From positions 558,001 to 622,000 of the forward strand of contig CM057064.1 of assembly GCA_029945375.1 (NCBI GenBank): a stretch of 64,000 bases of DNA, read 5' to 3'. This DNA comes from Agaricus subrufescens (taxonomy: Eukaryota; Basidiomycota; Agaricomycetes; Agaricales; Agaricaceae). Below, piece after piece: positions 50,959 to 62,500 of the stretch. The stretch's first letter is position 1. Every line of letters begins with the position of its first letter. The notes under the pieces are model-generated. The model made no database searches, had not been told where the DNA came from, and saw only the letters and a list, made by a program, of their open reading frames with translations. The position numbers and the translations under genes were made by a program.

Positions 50959-52138
50959 AAATCAACAAGTTCCCAGGTCCTGTTGGCTTCCAGATTGAAG
51001 ATTTCGGTGTTACAAGCGTCCTGCCAGTGAGAGCGCTCAGGAGACTGCATAGCCAGCCTGTAGGAGCGAGGATCCGCATTAGAAACTGCTCCAGCAAACT
51101 CTACATCACAGAAGTCACTGTCAACCAAAAAAGCGGCCTCCTCTTCAAGTTCTGGATTGTCTCCAGGTAGGTCGATGTTTTTGACCCTCCACCACTCACC
51201 AGGGGGTCGTCTAACTCGATTGGTGCGCCTAGGGACTCGTGGAGGCTCAGCAGGCACAGGAGCAGTTGGAGGAGTGACAGGGAGCGGTGCAGGAGGTTGT
51301 GGAGGCATTCTAGGTGGAGAGGGAGCGACAGGAGATGCAGGAGCGAGCACAGGAGATGCAGGAGCGATCACAGGAGCTTCAGAAGCATTCTGAGGTGCTT
51401 TAGACTCTTCAGGAGGAATATCACTTGCAGGAGTCAAACTAGGCAGCGGAGATGGTGCAGGGAGAGGCCAGATACCACCCCCTTCATCCTGGAGAGGTGG
51501 GAAGTCGAAATGCGATGAGGGGAGCGCTGGAGAAGGCTCTGAAGTGATAGAAGTCTTGGGAGAGCTGGGAGGGCCAGCAAATGATGGAATAGCGTCAAGT
51601 GGAGCTCTAGAAGTGCCAGGGAAGTACCTTTCGTCGAATTCAGCCCTTTCAGAGATGATTGAACGCTTGGTGACTGGGTTATAGAACTTCCAGCCCTTGT
51701 AGCCAGTAGGATAGCCTATGAAAATGCATTTTTCATAGTGAGGCTGAAGAGAATTGCGTTTATCTCGTTGTATATGGACATAGGCAGTGCACCCCCATAC
51801 TCGGAGGTGGGAGATGTCGGGCTTTCGCTTATAGAATGCTTGGAAGGGAGTAGAACCAGGGAGAGACGACGTAGGAAGCCTATTCCATACATGCACCATA
51901 GAAGAGATGCATTCACCCCAGAAACACGGAGGCAATTTCGACTCAGAGAGCATTGCAGTGATCCTTTCACCCATAGTTCTGTTAGCTCTCTCAGCTAGAC
52001 CATTCTGCTGAGGCCTGTTGCGAGTAGAATGCCTTCTATCGATGCCACATTGCTCTGTGAAGGCCAGGAAGGCTTTAGACATGTATTCACCACCTTTGTC
52101 GTCCTGTAGAGCGCGCATTTTCACTCCTAGTTGGTTTT
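50959..52138 (-). pseudogene. Copia-A A8 integrase C-part to RT start
   Basis: An open minus-strand frame: LQDDKGGEYMSKAFLAF, NRPQQNGLAERANRTMGE, EKCIFIGYPTGYKGWKFY, a Pro-rich linker with the repeat APASPVLAPASPVAPSP, then NTEIFNLEANRTWELVD at the junction with the A7 LTR. Confidence 0.9.
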
Positions 52139-53558
52139 TTTTTTTTTTTTTTTGTATCAATGGCACCTCTTGGTAGACCTTTTATTCAAGTAGCTATATG
52201 ACATCCGGTTAGATACTCTGGGCATACTACAAGAATATGGCAGCCATGATGTGTCGCCGAAATAAACATTAGCCCCAAACAACATTATAATCGTATATCG
52301 TATCCGGCAGAATTTACATCGCCTCAAAGAGTAAAATAAAAAGAAAAAATAAGGATAAGAATGATGGGCCGTAGGGAAAAATGTACGAAGCGAGCCTTGG
52401 CTCAAGCAAACATGACACCTACATAACAGCCCGGATACGCCCCCAATTTTCTGACGAGGCAGTTGCAGTCGCGCGCGAAGCGCAGCGAGTGCAGATGGTG
52501 GGTGCCAGTGGAACGTGCTCCCGTGAAAGAATGACGAAGGCAGCTGGGTGCCTGAAAAGATGGTGGAGGGCTGGCCATCGCATAGAGTAGCCAGGGCCGG
52601 GAGAGAGTGTCGGGGCAGCTGAGTGCCGGGGACGAATGAGGGGACCGGCTACGAAGTAGCCGGGGCCGGAAGGGACAGGATGGAGAAGTCGGGGGGATTT
52701 TCGACTTTCCAAATGTTGGGCCAGAAGACCCGGAGCGTGAGGTCACGTCACAGAGTAACGCAACCACTCGGTGCCAGCTAAGAATAGCTAGCCAATGGTG
52801 GACGGACCCAGGGTAGGATCCGGCCGAGGAGAGGGAGGGGGAGCCACGCACAAGTGCGCAGCAAAATGGTGGCTGCCAGAGAATTGACGACCGGGGGGGA
52901 TCGCGCAGCGCGATGCCGCTGAAAGATGGTGCACGGCGGGAGGGTCTCTTGAAGACACCACAGCCCGGTGCGGGAAGGGATCGGACCGTCTGATGGGAGA
53001 AGAGGAGGAGGACGGTGAAAGGTTGGACGTGGTCGCATCCGACGTCCGTTGGGAGAAGGGAAGGTGGGCGCTATGAGCGGCGCCGATGCGGTGGTGTCCA
53101 GAGGGCTTGGGCCAGTCCAGACGAAAGGGTGCACCCACGAGAAGAGTGGGCGCGAGTGGTGGAACGAAGGTTTTTTGTCCCGAGTAGAAAAAGGAGTGTA
53201 TGGCGCAGAGAGCGGCGCCAGCGCAGTGGTGTCCAAGAGGTTTGACCATCCTGGACGAGGAGTGCGCCCCCAGAAAGAGAATGCGAGGGTGGGACACATA
53301 GAATGTGCCCCAAAGGTCAAGCGGAAGGGGAGTAACATACCCCAAGGCCGCCCAACGGTGGTCGACACGACATCCAACGATAGCACAGATGCCGACCGTG
53401 CTATTCAACTCGAACCTCTGGGATATCAGCAGGGAGTGAGACCCCGCCTACACAGCGCCCCCTACGATTTCACCGAGGAGTGGACGTCTCAGCTACTAAG
53501 GCGTAGGCCCCACCCATCCCAAAAGGGAAGGTGGTGGTTAGAGGTCAAGAAGGGAATG
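52139..53558 (-). mobile_element. HL-S#2, full-length short non-autonomous retroposon
   Basis: 1,420 bp flanked by the 16-bp duplication actcctagttggtttt (52123-52138, 53559-53574). The 5' end CTTCTTGACCTCTAACCACC, then ACCTTCCCTTTTGG, matches the LINE/HL 5' block; the 3' end has the tail with TGCCATTGATACA and poly(A). An imperfect tandem duplication of about 130 bp (around 53070-53300) includes GGTGGTGTCC. Hairpins lie at 52645-52663 (CCGGCTAC-GAA-GTAGCCGG) and 52773-52792. Overlapping open frames of about 200 codons on both strands show no domain and are not kept as a frame in HL-S#1, so I treat it as non-coding. Confidence 0.88.
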
Positions 53559-54404
53559 ACTCCTAGTTGGTTTTCAGCCCAAGATTTGTAGATTTTGAAC
53601 GCTTCAAAGGCTTCTGACTTGCTTTTCAGCAGATATACAGCCCGGAAACGCGTTGCGTTGTCTATAAACGTGATCCTGTACTTGTAGCCTGAGTGGGAAG
53701 CGACTGGGAGCGGTCCATGAAGGTCTGAGTGCACCAGCTCGAGTGGAGATCGATTATGGCTGGAGAGGAGGGGAAAGGAAGCGAATGCATCTTCCCAGCA
53801 AGGCAGGGCTCACAAATGGGGTCAGGGGACGCTTTAGAGTCGAGTTTGAGGCCTGTAACAAGCTCCTTGTTCACCATAGACCTCACATCAGCATAATTAT
53901 GGTGAATAAAGCGACGATGCCATAGGGAGAGGTCACAGGGGAGTGTAGAGACCGAAAAAATGGCCTCCGAGGTGAGAGTTGAGCCATCTAGCTCAGCAGA
54001 GTTGTTAGGGTGGATTGTAGCGGTGAAAAGCGTTGTTCCCTTGCAGCAGAAGGCCATAGAGCGAGCAGAAATCGTGATGATGAAATTCTTGTGCTGTGCA
54101 AGGTATAAACAGGACAGCAAGTTGCTCCGGAGAGCAGGAACATGCAAAACTCTAGTAAACTCAACCGCTCTAGCCACTTTTCCGCTCAAAACTGGCTCAA
54201 AGACCACAGACCCCACCCCAGCAGAGTAGACAACTGAATTATCAGCTAAGCAAATGGGAATGCAATGGGGGGAGTAGGATTTGAACCAATGCTTGTGGGG
54301 GGTCATATGAGAAGTGGCCCCTGTATCTGCAAGCCAGTGGAAGTCAGCATCGAGCTGCAGGGGGGGAGAGAGCGAAGGGGAAGAGGTAGGGGAGGGAGCA
54401 CTTG
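53559..54404 (-). pseudogene. Copia-A A8 protease to integrase N-part
   Basis: Minus-strand protease motif LADTGATSHMTPHKHW, then VYSAGVGSVVFEPVLSGK, pre-integrase (LSLWHRRFIHHNYADVRSM, CEPCLAGKMHSLPF) and HSDLHGPLPVASHSGYKY. In place, its frame is continuous with upstream HL-II#3 sequence (see the chimeric frame). Confidence 0.87.
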
Positions 54405-54924
54405 TGCAACGTGACGGTGAATGCCTTGCGCTGCACTTGGATCCAAGTGGCGGGGGGGCCGGAATGAGTGGTACATCCAGAATCTTGAGGTAGGATGTGG
54501 AGGTGGGAGTAGTGGACTGGAGGGGGATGAGTCCATTGGGATCACCGAGGCGGTGTACATGCCTAAGCACGCACGCAGACTCGGGTTTGGAAAGTACCCG
54601 GGAGGCAGCGATGAATATGCCGGAAGCCGAGTCAATGGAAGATTCTAGAACTACCTCAGACTTGAGGTCGTCCTTGAGGTGTCGGTTGCATTCCCGGAGG
54701 ACATTGGGAGTGATATTAATAGCACGGATTGAAGATCCGGCTGGTGGATGAATGAGGATGCCACGGCACGAAGCGCCGTGGCTGGTGTGTTTGCCCTTGT
54801 GTGCGGGAGCACAGCGGGATACAGTGGGGGCAGAGGAGGGAGCCAGAGCCTTTGGAAGAGAGGGGACTGAGGCCGGCTTTGCCTTGAGATTGCTCCTAGA
54901 AGGTGCTTGAACAGCTGCAGGCAC
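53662..54924 (-). other. Chimeric open frame HL-II#3 / copia-A (420 codons)
   Basis: An uninterrupted minus-strand frame starting with HL-II sequence (SIRAINITPNVLRECNRHLK), passing through a short out-of-phase stretch (PAPPPLGSKCSARHSPSRCT), then entering copia-A linker, protease (LADTGATSHM) and pre-integrase. It results from the truncation junction at 54404/54405. Whether it is expressed is unknown; it is listed because it looks like a gene to automated callers. Confidence 0.75.
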
Positions 54925-55754
54925 AGCCGGGGCACGCTTCTTAGGTGTGGCTTCCTTTGGGGTGGACCCGGGTGACTAGATCCAGACTTTTTTCAGGACC
55001 GGGGTGGCTACCTCGTCCTCGGCCATAGGAGACCGAGGGTGACTTGAGGGAACGACCGGGGTCGAAGGGGGGAGGGGGGTGGTGGGCTTGACCGGGGAGG
55101 GGGGCGGCGGTCCAGCCTGAGCGATAAGCATAGCGAGTGCGACCTCGAAGGAGGTGTGGCCCGCCATGTTCTGAAATTCCAAATTCTTGTGAGCGCTACT
55201 TCGCAAGATAATGAAAACCAAACGAAGAAGTTCGCCAGCATAACCAACAAAGTTCTCGTCGGGGGAGGTGGTCTGCACGATGTCGGCGGCCGTCGACAGC
55301 ATGTTGGCCAATCGATGCTTCTTTCCGGGCACCTGGGAGGGCGAGTAGATCGAAGCGGCTTTTGAAGCAGTAGAGAGCACTGGCGAATTAAGGAGATTCG
55401 TCAAGTGCTCCGGTGTCATTCCCCTGCCCTGGCGAGAGGACAAGGGGGTGGGGGTTACCGGGGTGGTGGGGAGTGGAGGGGGGTCGTCGCGAGCGATGGC
55501 CTTTCCGAATTTTGCACGCATCTTCTCAGCGCGCGTCATAGGCTTGGGCGGCGGGGCGTCCTCGGCCATTAAACGTGATGTGGACTCCTGAGCCGCCGCG
55601 AGGACGCGCTCGAAGTCCGAATCAGAGACGGCGGGGGCAGTGTCTTCAAACCAGTCGCCAGACGTGTCCATATCACTGCGTTTATTGCTACTCATAGCTC
55701 TTACACTGAGGCTTCCAAAAGAGGAAGGTAGTGGTTTGAGTTCAAGAAGCGATG
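54405..55754 (-). mobile_element. HL-II#3, 3'-truncated, flanked by a 92-bp duplication
   Basis: It has the HL-II 5' end (cttcttgaactcaaac near 55727-55747) but lacks the last 900 or so bp, tail and poly(A). Copia-A sequence 54313-54404 is repeated at 55755-55846 (92 bp). A target-primed insertion should lack the 5', not the 3', end, so this copy has an unusual origin. Confidence 0.88.
54415..55695 (-). pseudogene. HL-II#3 ORF1-like protein, N-terminal part
   Basis: Starts ATG 55695 (MSSNKRSDMDTSGDWFEDTA). Open for 239 codons to a TAG at 54976 (CAG in sister copies, after KKVWI), then open again through the basic linker and the SIRAINITPNVLRECN domain to PLIPAPP, where the copy is cut. The CGA codon that is TGA elsewhere reads CAA here (about 54910). 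All zinc knuckles are missing. Confidence 0.87.
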
Positions 55755-56744
55755 AGTGGCCCCTGTATCTGCAAGCCAGTGGAAGTCAGCATCGAGCTGC
55801 AGAGGGGCAGAGAGCGAAGGGGAAGAGGTAGGGGAGGGAGCACTTGCATTTCCAGCAAATTCTCGGACTCTCTGCGCTTTTTCGGCACCAGGAGTCGAGC
55901 TAGAGCTTCCAGAAGCGGTGGGGGAGTCATTGAAGCTGTCCTGGGCCTTGTTGGCCTTGTTTCCTCGAGTTCTGGGCTTCTGAGCGTCCTCCTGAGCGCG
56001 TTTCTTCGCTTTTTCGAACGTCCAGCAGTTAGCCACCTTGTGACCAGTCCTCCCACAGAAATCGCAGGTCTCTGACGCGTTTTTGAAGCCAGAACACGCT
56101 GCCAGAGCCTGGGAGCCTCCCAAGGCGTCCTGAGCACGTTTCCTTCGCTGGATATCCTCTGTAACAAAGGCCTGATGAATTGTGGTCTTGTCCAGCTTGT
56201 CCATAAGCAAAAGAGACGATGTAAAAGCAGAAAACTCGTCCAGGAGCGCCCTAATGAGTGCCATAGAGGCCAGCTCATCATCCAGCTCATCTAGAGTGAA
56301 TTTCTCCGGTCTGAGCTCCTTCAGACGACGTTTGCAGCCCTCTACACGGTTTATAAGCGACTGGAGGGACTCCTCTTCGAGTTTACGGATGCTAAACAGC
56401 TCATCATAGGCATTGAATCGCATTCCAGCCTTCTTCTGACGATGTACAGCCTCCAGAGCAGCCCACATCTTGATTGGATCGTCCTGGATGCCTGTAAAAT
56501 GCACCCTTTGGTCTTCTTCAACCATTAAGTAGAGCCAGCCAGCAGCCTTATCGAGTTTATCCTCCCAAAGTGACTGGGAAGCGAAATCCTGGGGAGTAGG
56601 GGAAGAGGGAATGGAAGGAGCACTTTGCTTGCCTGAAACAAGTCTCCATAGGCCAGAGGCACGTAGCCAGGCCTCTATCTCGCCGGACCACGTGGCATAG
56701 TTCTCCCCGTTGAGCTTAACAAACGCTGGCAAACCCGAAGCCAT
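55755..56744 (-). pseudogene. Copia-A A8 gag to protease start
   Basis: An undamaged frame from ATG 56744 (MASGLPAFVKLNGENYATWS): gag domain, GMRFNAYDELFSIRKLEEES (CGA kept), knuckle CDFCGRTGHKVANC, RTRGNKANKAQDS linker, and LADTGAT, where HL-II#3 begins. This is the best A gag in the window. The leader 56745-56865 has no gene. Confidence 0.9.
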
Positions 56745-56877
56745 ACGAGCAAAAATGAGGGCAGGAGAAGCGAAATAGTTTGAGGGAGGAGAGAAGGGAG
56801 AGAGTAGATGTTGAGTTGAAGATGGTTGAAGAATGAAAAGTCGATTTGTAGGTCGTTAGAAGCCGGGGCCCATAACC

Positions 56878-57194
56878 TGTTGGAAGTGGAACGTAGAGTT
56901 CGCAGTGGCGATCCTAACGACGCTAGTATCGAGCGGATCGGATAAGAAATGAGCTAGTATTAGCACAGTTAATCTGTGGACAAGTATAAGAAGCTGTAAC
57001 AACAATACAAAGAGATTGCTCACCTGTGGACAAGTATAAGAAGCTAAAGACTTCTAAGTCGTCCACAGGCAAGTTCAACATGCGCTGACTAATCTATCAC
57101 GTGAGCAGAAGCGTCCGCTGTACTCTAAGTCGAGATATACACAAAACAAATTGTCCAGTCATTCTAATAGCTGAATGCTTGGGGCATTCTAACA
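56878..57194 (-). repeat. 5' LTR of copia A8 (317 bp)
   Basis: Complete A LTR, TGTTGGAAG to ATTCTAACA as written, followed at 57195 by HL-I#4 sequence. Confidence 0.92.
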
Positions 57195-59363
57195 CTAATA
57201 TGGATGCCTTAATGCATATCCGATGTGGGCCCCCAGACCACTACAAAATCCAACACTTACATGGGAGGGAAAGAAATGTATCGGCATAATGAGGTCAAGT
57301 GCTCGAAGAACCCGAACCAGAAACACACATAACAAAATGAAAAGAAATGATGAAGTGAAACGCAGCACAGACCGTGACGAGCCGTAGCTCAAGCCAACAT
57401 CCCCATGAGATTCCACCCCATATATGCCAACCTCTGATCAGTGGCCTCCAAAGCAAACGATATAGCGAAGGAAAATGGTGGGTGAGCATGCTACAGCTCC
57501 CAAAAGTGGCCATGACAGCCCCTTACTTCTTCGATGGGAATTGGTGTTGGATCCAATCCCGGTCAAAGCAGTTGTCCCAGAACAGACAGGACTTGTCTGT
57601 CGTGGAGTGCACGGTCTTGCTCTTCTTGGCAGTGGAGCAGTTCGCGCAGTGGCAGTCATTGGGATTCTTCTTCATCGCAATCGCAGCCTGGATATGGGAC
57701 TCTGCAGAGTGCGGTCCCGCACAGTGAGGGCATCAGATACCTTTGGATCGGCATACTTCAGTGTGGTGGCCCCATTGCTGGCAACAAGTGCACAGTGCCA
57801 AGCCGGGCTGGGGTGCAGCACCCCGGATTTGACAGTTTCATCCACCTATGAGGACATGCTTACCAATGTAGTCATGGGCCATACGGCCCAAGACGGAATC
57901 CAAAATATCAAGCCAAGCGACACAAGTGTCAGCATGGCGTGATGTCCTCATGAAGCAGACGGCGTGCTTGAGGTGACGTGACAGGGCGTGACCTACAGGG
58001 GAGTTGTGCATGGCGACGGTGAAGGCGTCGCATTGTGTGTGAATCCAGGTGGCAGGTGGGGCCAGAACGAGTGGTACATCAATAATCTTCAAGTATGATG
58101 TGGAGGAAGGGGTGACAGCCTGGAGCAGGACGAGGCCATTGGGGTCAACAAGGTGGCAGATGTGCCTAAGGACACATGCAGACTCAGGGTGGGAGAGGAC
58201 TTGGGAGGCAGTAATGAAGATGCTGGTAGCCATGTCTGACAAAGATTCTAGAACAACCTCAGCCTTGAGGTCATCCTTGAGGTGACGATTACATTCCCGA
58301 AGAACCTCAGGAGTGATATTAATAGCATGGATACTAGATCCAGCCGGGGGAGTGATGTGGATGCCTCACCTTGAGATGCCATGGGTTGTGTGCTTGCCCT
58401 TGCGCACCGGGGCACGCTTGGACACAGCAGGAGCAGTAGCGGGGGAAGGGGCCTTGGGGGAGGAGGGAATGGAGGCTGGCTTCACCTTGAGAATGCTCTT
58501 CGGAGGTGCTCAGACAGCTGCAGGTGCAGCCAGGGCACACTTCCAAGAAGCGGTGGACTTAGGAGTGGGGCCAGGTGGGGATTGGACCTGGACTTTCTTC
58601 GGCTGCAGTGCAGCAGCCTCATGTTCAACCTTGGCCATCAGGGACCAGGGTCTAGAGGGAGTGGTCAGAGCAGGAGGGGGAAGGGGGGTGGTGGGCTTGA
58701 CTGGGGATGGAGGGGGCGGGCCAGTCTGTGCAATTATCATGGCCAGAGCGACTTCAAGGACAATGAACTGGTCATGTTCATGAACTCAACCTGCTTGTGG
58801 ACAGGTGAGTTGAGGATCTGATAGATCAGACGCAGGACTTCAGCAGCGTAAGCTGCAAAGTCTGTGTCTGGGGGCATGTGGTTGACGAGGTCGGCCACCG
58901 TGGCAATCAACGAGGTGAGACGATTCTTCTTTCCTGGCACTGTGGTCGGTGAGAAGATTGAAGAGGCCCAGGAAGGGGAAGGGGTAGCAGCTGGAGCTCC
59001 AGTCTGCTTGGAAGTGTGCAGACTCTGAGACACATACAACAACAGTGTCACCGATGCTTGCGAAGGGCCCACAGGGGTGGGGGTGGTGGCTTCAGCCCAA
59101 ACGGTGTCAGTAAGTTTGCCTTTGGACCGTAAATGTGACTTCATCTTTTCCAGATGAGTCACCTCCAGAGTCATTGGTGTTTTGAGCACTGCTGCCTCCA
59201 GTTGAGGGGGAAGCTGGTCATCGTCGTCTGTAGACCAGTTACCATTGTCAAAATCCTCGTGCGTATCCATAAAGACGATGTGGATGCTATGTATTGCCCC
59301 TCAAGCAGAAACGCTGAGACTTCCAAAAGAGGAAGGTGGTGGTTCTGGTTCAAGAAGCAATGC
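57195..59363 (-). mobile_element. HL-I#4, old copy without 3' tail
   Basis: A diverged HL-I. Its 3' end is cut at 57195 by the copia A8 LTR, so tail and poly(A) are missing. The 5' block CTTCTTGAACCAGAACCACC then ACCTTCC is kept (to about 59363), joining the A9 LTR at tctctttgtattg. Many G-to-A/C-to-T differences from HL-I#3 mark it as old. Its 3' untranslated region 57195-57522 has no gene. Confidence 0.88.
57523..59270 (-). pseudogene. HL-I#4 ORF1-like protein, decayed
   Basis: Starts ATG 59270 (MDTHEDFDNGNWSTDDDDQL) and runs to a TAA at 57523 in the FPSKK position. Breaks include a frameshift near 58735 (SSLSLKSLWP), TGA at 58508-58510 in the recurrently hit CGA codon, and a shift near 57835. 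The knuckle region is recognisable but mutated. N-terminal part compares with HL-I#3 at VPGKKNRLTSLIATVADLV. Confidence 0.83.
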
Positions 59364-59365
59364 TC

Positions 59366-59503
59366 TCTCTTTGTATTGCTGTTTCAGCTTCTTATACTTG
59401 TCCACAGATTAACTGTGCTAATACTAGCTCATTTCTTATCTGATTCGCTCGATACTAGCCTCGTTAGGATTGTCACTGCAAACTCTACGTTCTACTTCCA
59501 ACA
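59366..59503 (+). repeat. 5' LTR of copia A9, right part
   Basis: The last 138 bp of an A LTR (from tctctttgtattg to CTTCCAACA), holding the second direct repeat CTTCTTATACTTGTCCACAG. The left part was separated by HL-I#4 and then lost or moved by the copia A8 insertion. PBS GGTTATGGGCCCC at 59504-59516. Confidence 0.9.
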
Positions 59504-62500
59504 GGTTATGGGCCCCGGCTTCTAACAACCTACAAATTGATTTTTTCTTTGTTCAACCATCTTCAACTCAACTCCTACTCTCTCTCATCCCTCCTCCCTC
59601 AAACTATTTCACTTCCCCTGCCCGCAATTTTGCTCGTATGGCTTCGGGTTCACCAGCGTTTGTTAAGCTCAATGGGGAGAACTATGCCACATGGTCCGGC
59701 AAGATGGAGGCCTGGCTATGCGCCTCTGGCCTATGGAGACTTGTTTCAGGCAAACAAAGTGCTCCCTCCATTCCCTCTTCCCCTACTGCCCAAGATTTCG
59801 CTTCCCAGTCACTCTGGGAGGACAAACTTGACAAGGCTGCTGGCTGGCTCTATCTTATGGTTGAAGAAGACCAAAGGGTGCATTTTGCAGGCATCCAGGA
59901 CAATCCAATCAAGATGTGGGCTGCTCTGGAGGCTGTACATCGTCAGAAGAAGGCTGGAATGTGATTCAATGCCTATGATGAGCTCTTCAGCATCCGTAAA
60001 CTCGAAGAGGAGTCCCTCCAGTTGCTTATAAACCGTGTAGAGGGCTGCAAACGTCGTCTAAAGGAGCTTAGACCGGAGAAATTCACTTTAGACCAGCTGG
60101 ATGATGAGCTGGCCTCTATGGCACTCATTAGGGCGCTCCCGGACAAGTTTTCTGCTTTCACATCGTCTCTCCTGCTTATGGACAAGCTGGACAAGACCAC
60201 AATTCATCAGGCCTTTGTTACAGAGGATATCCAGCGAAGGAAACGTGCTCAGGACGCCTTGGGAGGCTCCCAGGCCCTAGCAGCGCGTTCTGGCTTCAAA
60301 AACGCGTCAGAGACCTGCGATTTCTGTGGGAGGACCAGTCACAAGGTGGCTAACTGCTGGACATTCGAAAAGCGAAGAAACGCGCTCAGGAGGATGCTCA
60401 GAAGCCCAGAACTCGAGGAAACAAGGCCAACAAGGCCCAGGACAGCTCCAATGACTCCCCCACCGCTTCCGGAAGCTCTAGCTCGACTCCTGGTGCCGAA
60501 AAAGCGCAGAGAGTGCGAGAATTTGCTGGAAATGCAAGTGCCCCCTCCCCTACCTCTTCCCCTTCGCTCTCTGCCCCCCTGCAGCTCGATGCTGACTTCC
60601 ACTGGCTTGCAGATACAGGGGCCACTTCTCATATGACCCCCCACAAGCATTGGTTCAAATCCTACTCCCCCCATTGCATTCCCATTCGATTAGCTGATAA
60701 TTCAGTTGTCTACTCTGCTGGGGTGGGGTCTGTGGTCTTTGAGCCAGTTTTGAGCGGAAAAGTGGCTAGAGCGGTCAAGTTTACTAGAGTTTTGCATGTT
60801 CCTGCTCTCCGGAGTAATCTGCTGTCTTGTCTATACCTTGCACAGCACAAGAATTTCATTATCACCATTTCTGCTCGTTCTATGGCCTTCTGCTGCAAGG
60901 GGACAACGCTTTTCACGGCCACCATCCATCCTAACAACTCTGCTGAGCTAGATGGCTCAACTCTCACCTCGGAGGCCGCTTTTTCGGTCTCTACACTCCC
61001 CTGTGACCTCTCCCTATGGCATCGTCGCTTTATTCACCATAATTATGCTGATGTGAGGTCTATGGTGAACAAGGAGCTTGTTACAGGCCTCAAAATTGAC
61101 TCTAAAGCGTCCCCTGACCCTATATGTGAGCCCTGCCTTGCTGGCAAGATGCATTCGCTTCCTTTCCCCTCCTCTACCAGCCATAATCGATCCCCACTCG
61201 AGCTGGTGCACTCAGACCTCCACGGACCGCTCCCAGTCGCTTCCCACTCAGGCTACAAGTACTGGATCACATTTATAGACAACGCAACGCGTTTCCGGGC
61301 TGTATATCTGCTGAAAAGCAAGTCAGAGGCCTTTGAAGCATTCAAAATCTACAAATCTTGGGCTGAAAACCAACTAGGAGTGAAAATGCACGCTCTACAG
61401 GACAATAAAGGTGGTGAATACATGTCTAAAGCATTCCTGGCCTTCACGGAGCAATGTGGCATCGATAGGAGGCATTCTACTTGCAACAGGCCTCAGCAGA
61501 ATGGTCTAGCTGAAAGGGCTAACAGAACTATGGGGGAAAGGATCACTGCAATGCTCTCTGAGTCAAAATTGCCTCCGAGTTTCTGGGGTGAATGCATCTC
61601 CTCTATGGTGCATGTATGGAATAGGCTTCCTACGTCATCTCTCCCTGGTTCTACTCCCTTCCAAGCGTTCTATAAGCAAAAACCCAATGTTTCCCACCTC
61701 TGAGTATGGGGGTGCACTGCCTATGTGCATATACAGCGAGATAAACGCAATTCTCTTCAGCCTCACTATGAAAAATGCATTTTCATAGGCTATCCTACTG
61801 GCTACAAGGGCTGGAAGTTCTATAACCCAGTCACCAAGCGTTCAATCATCTCTGAAAGGGCAGAATTCGATGAAAGGTACTTCCCTGGCACTTCTAGAGC
61901 TCAACTCAATGCTATTCCTTCATTTGCTGGCCCTCTCAGCTCTCCTGAGACTCCTATCGCTTCAGAGCCCTCTCCAGCGCTCCCCTCGTCGCATTTCGAC
62001 TTCCCACCTCTCCAGGATGAAGGGGGTGGTATCTGGCCTCTCCCTGCACCGTCTCCGCCGCCTAGTTCGACTCCTGCAAGTGCTATTCCTCCTGAAGAGC
62101 CTAAAGCACTTCAAAATGCTCCTGAAGCTCCTGTGATTGCTCCTGCATCTCCTGTGCTCGCTCCTGCATCCCCTGTCGCTCCCTCTCCACCTAGAACACC
62201 TCCACAACCTCCTGCACCGCTCCCTGTCACTCCTCCGACCGCTCCTGTGCCTGCTGAGCCCCCACGAGTCCCTAGGCGCACCAATCGAGTTAGACGACCT
62301 CCTGGTGAGTGGTGGAGGGTCAAAAACATTGACCTACCTGGAGACAACCCAGAACTAGAAGAGGAGGCCGCTTTTTTGGTTGACAGTGACTTCTGTGATG
62401 TAGAGTTTGCTGGAGCAGTTTCTAATGCAGATCCTTGCTCCTACAGGTTGGCTATGCAGTCCCCTGATCGCTCTCACTGGCAGGATGCTTGCAACACCGA

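Larger units (their letters stand above)
50959..57194 (-). mobile_element. Copia-A copy A8, 5' two thirds with 5' LTR
   Basis: A minus-strand element with 5' LTR 56878-57194, gag, protease, integrase and the start of RT. It is split by HL-II#3 (54405-55754) and HL-S#2 (52139-53558), and cut at RT (TWELVDL) by copia A7. It had itself inserted in HL-I#4. Confidence 0.9.
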
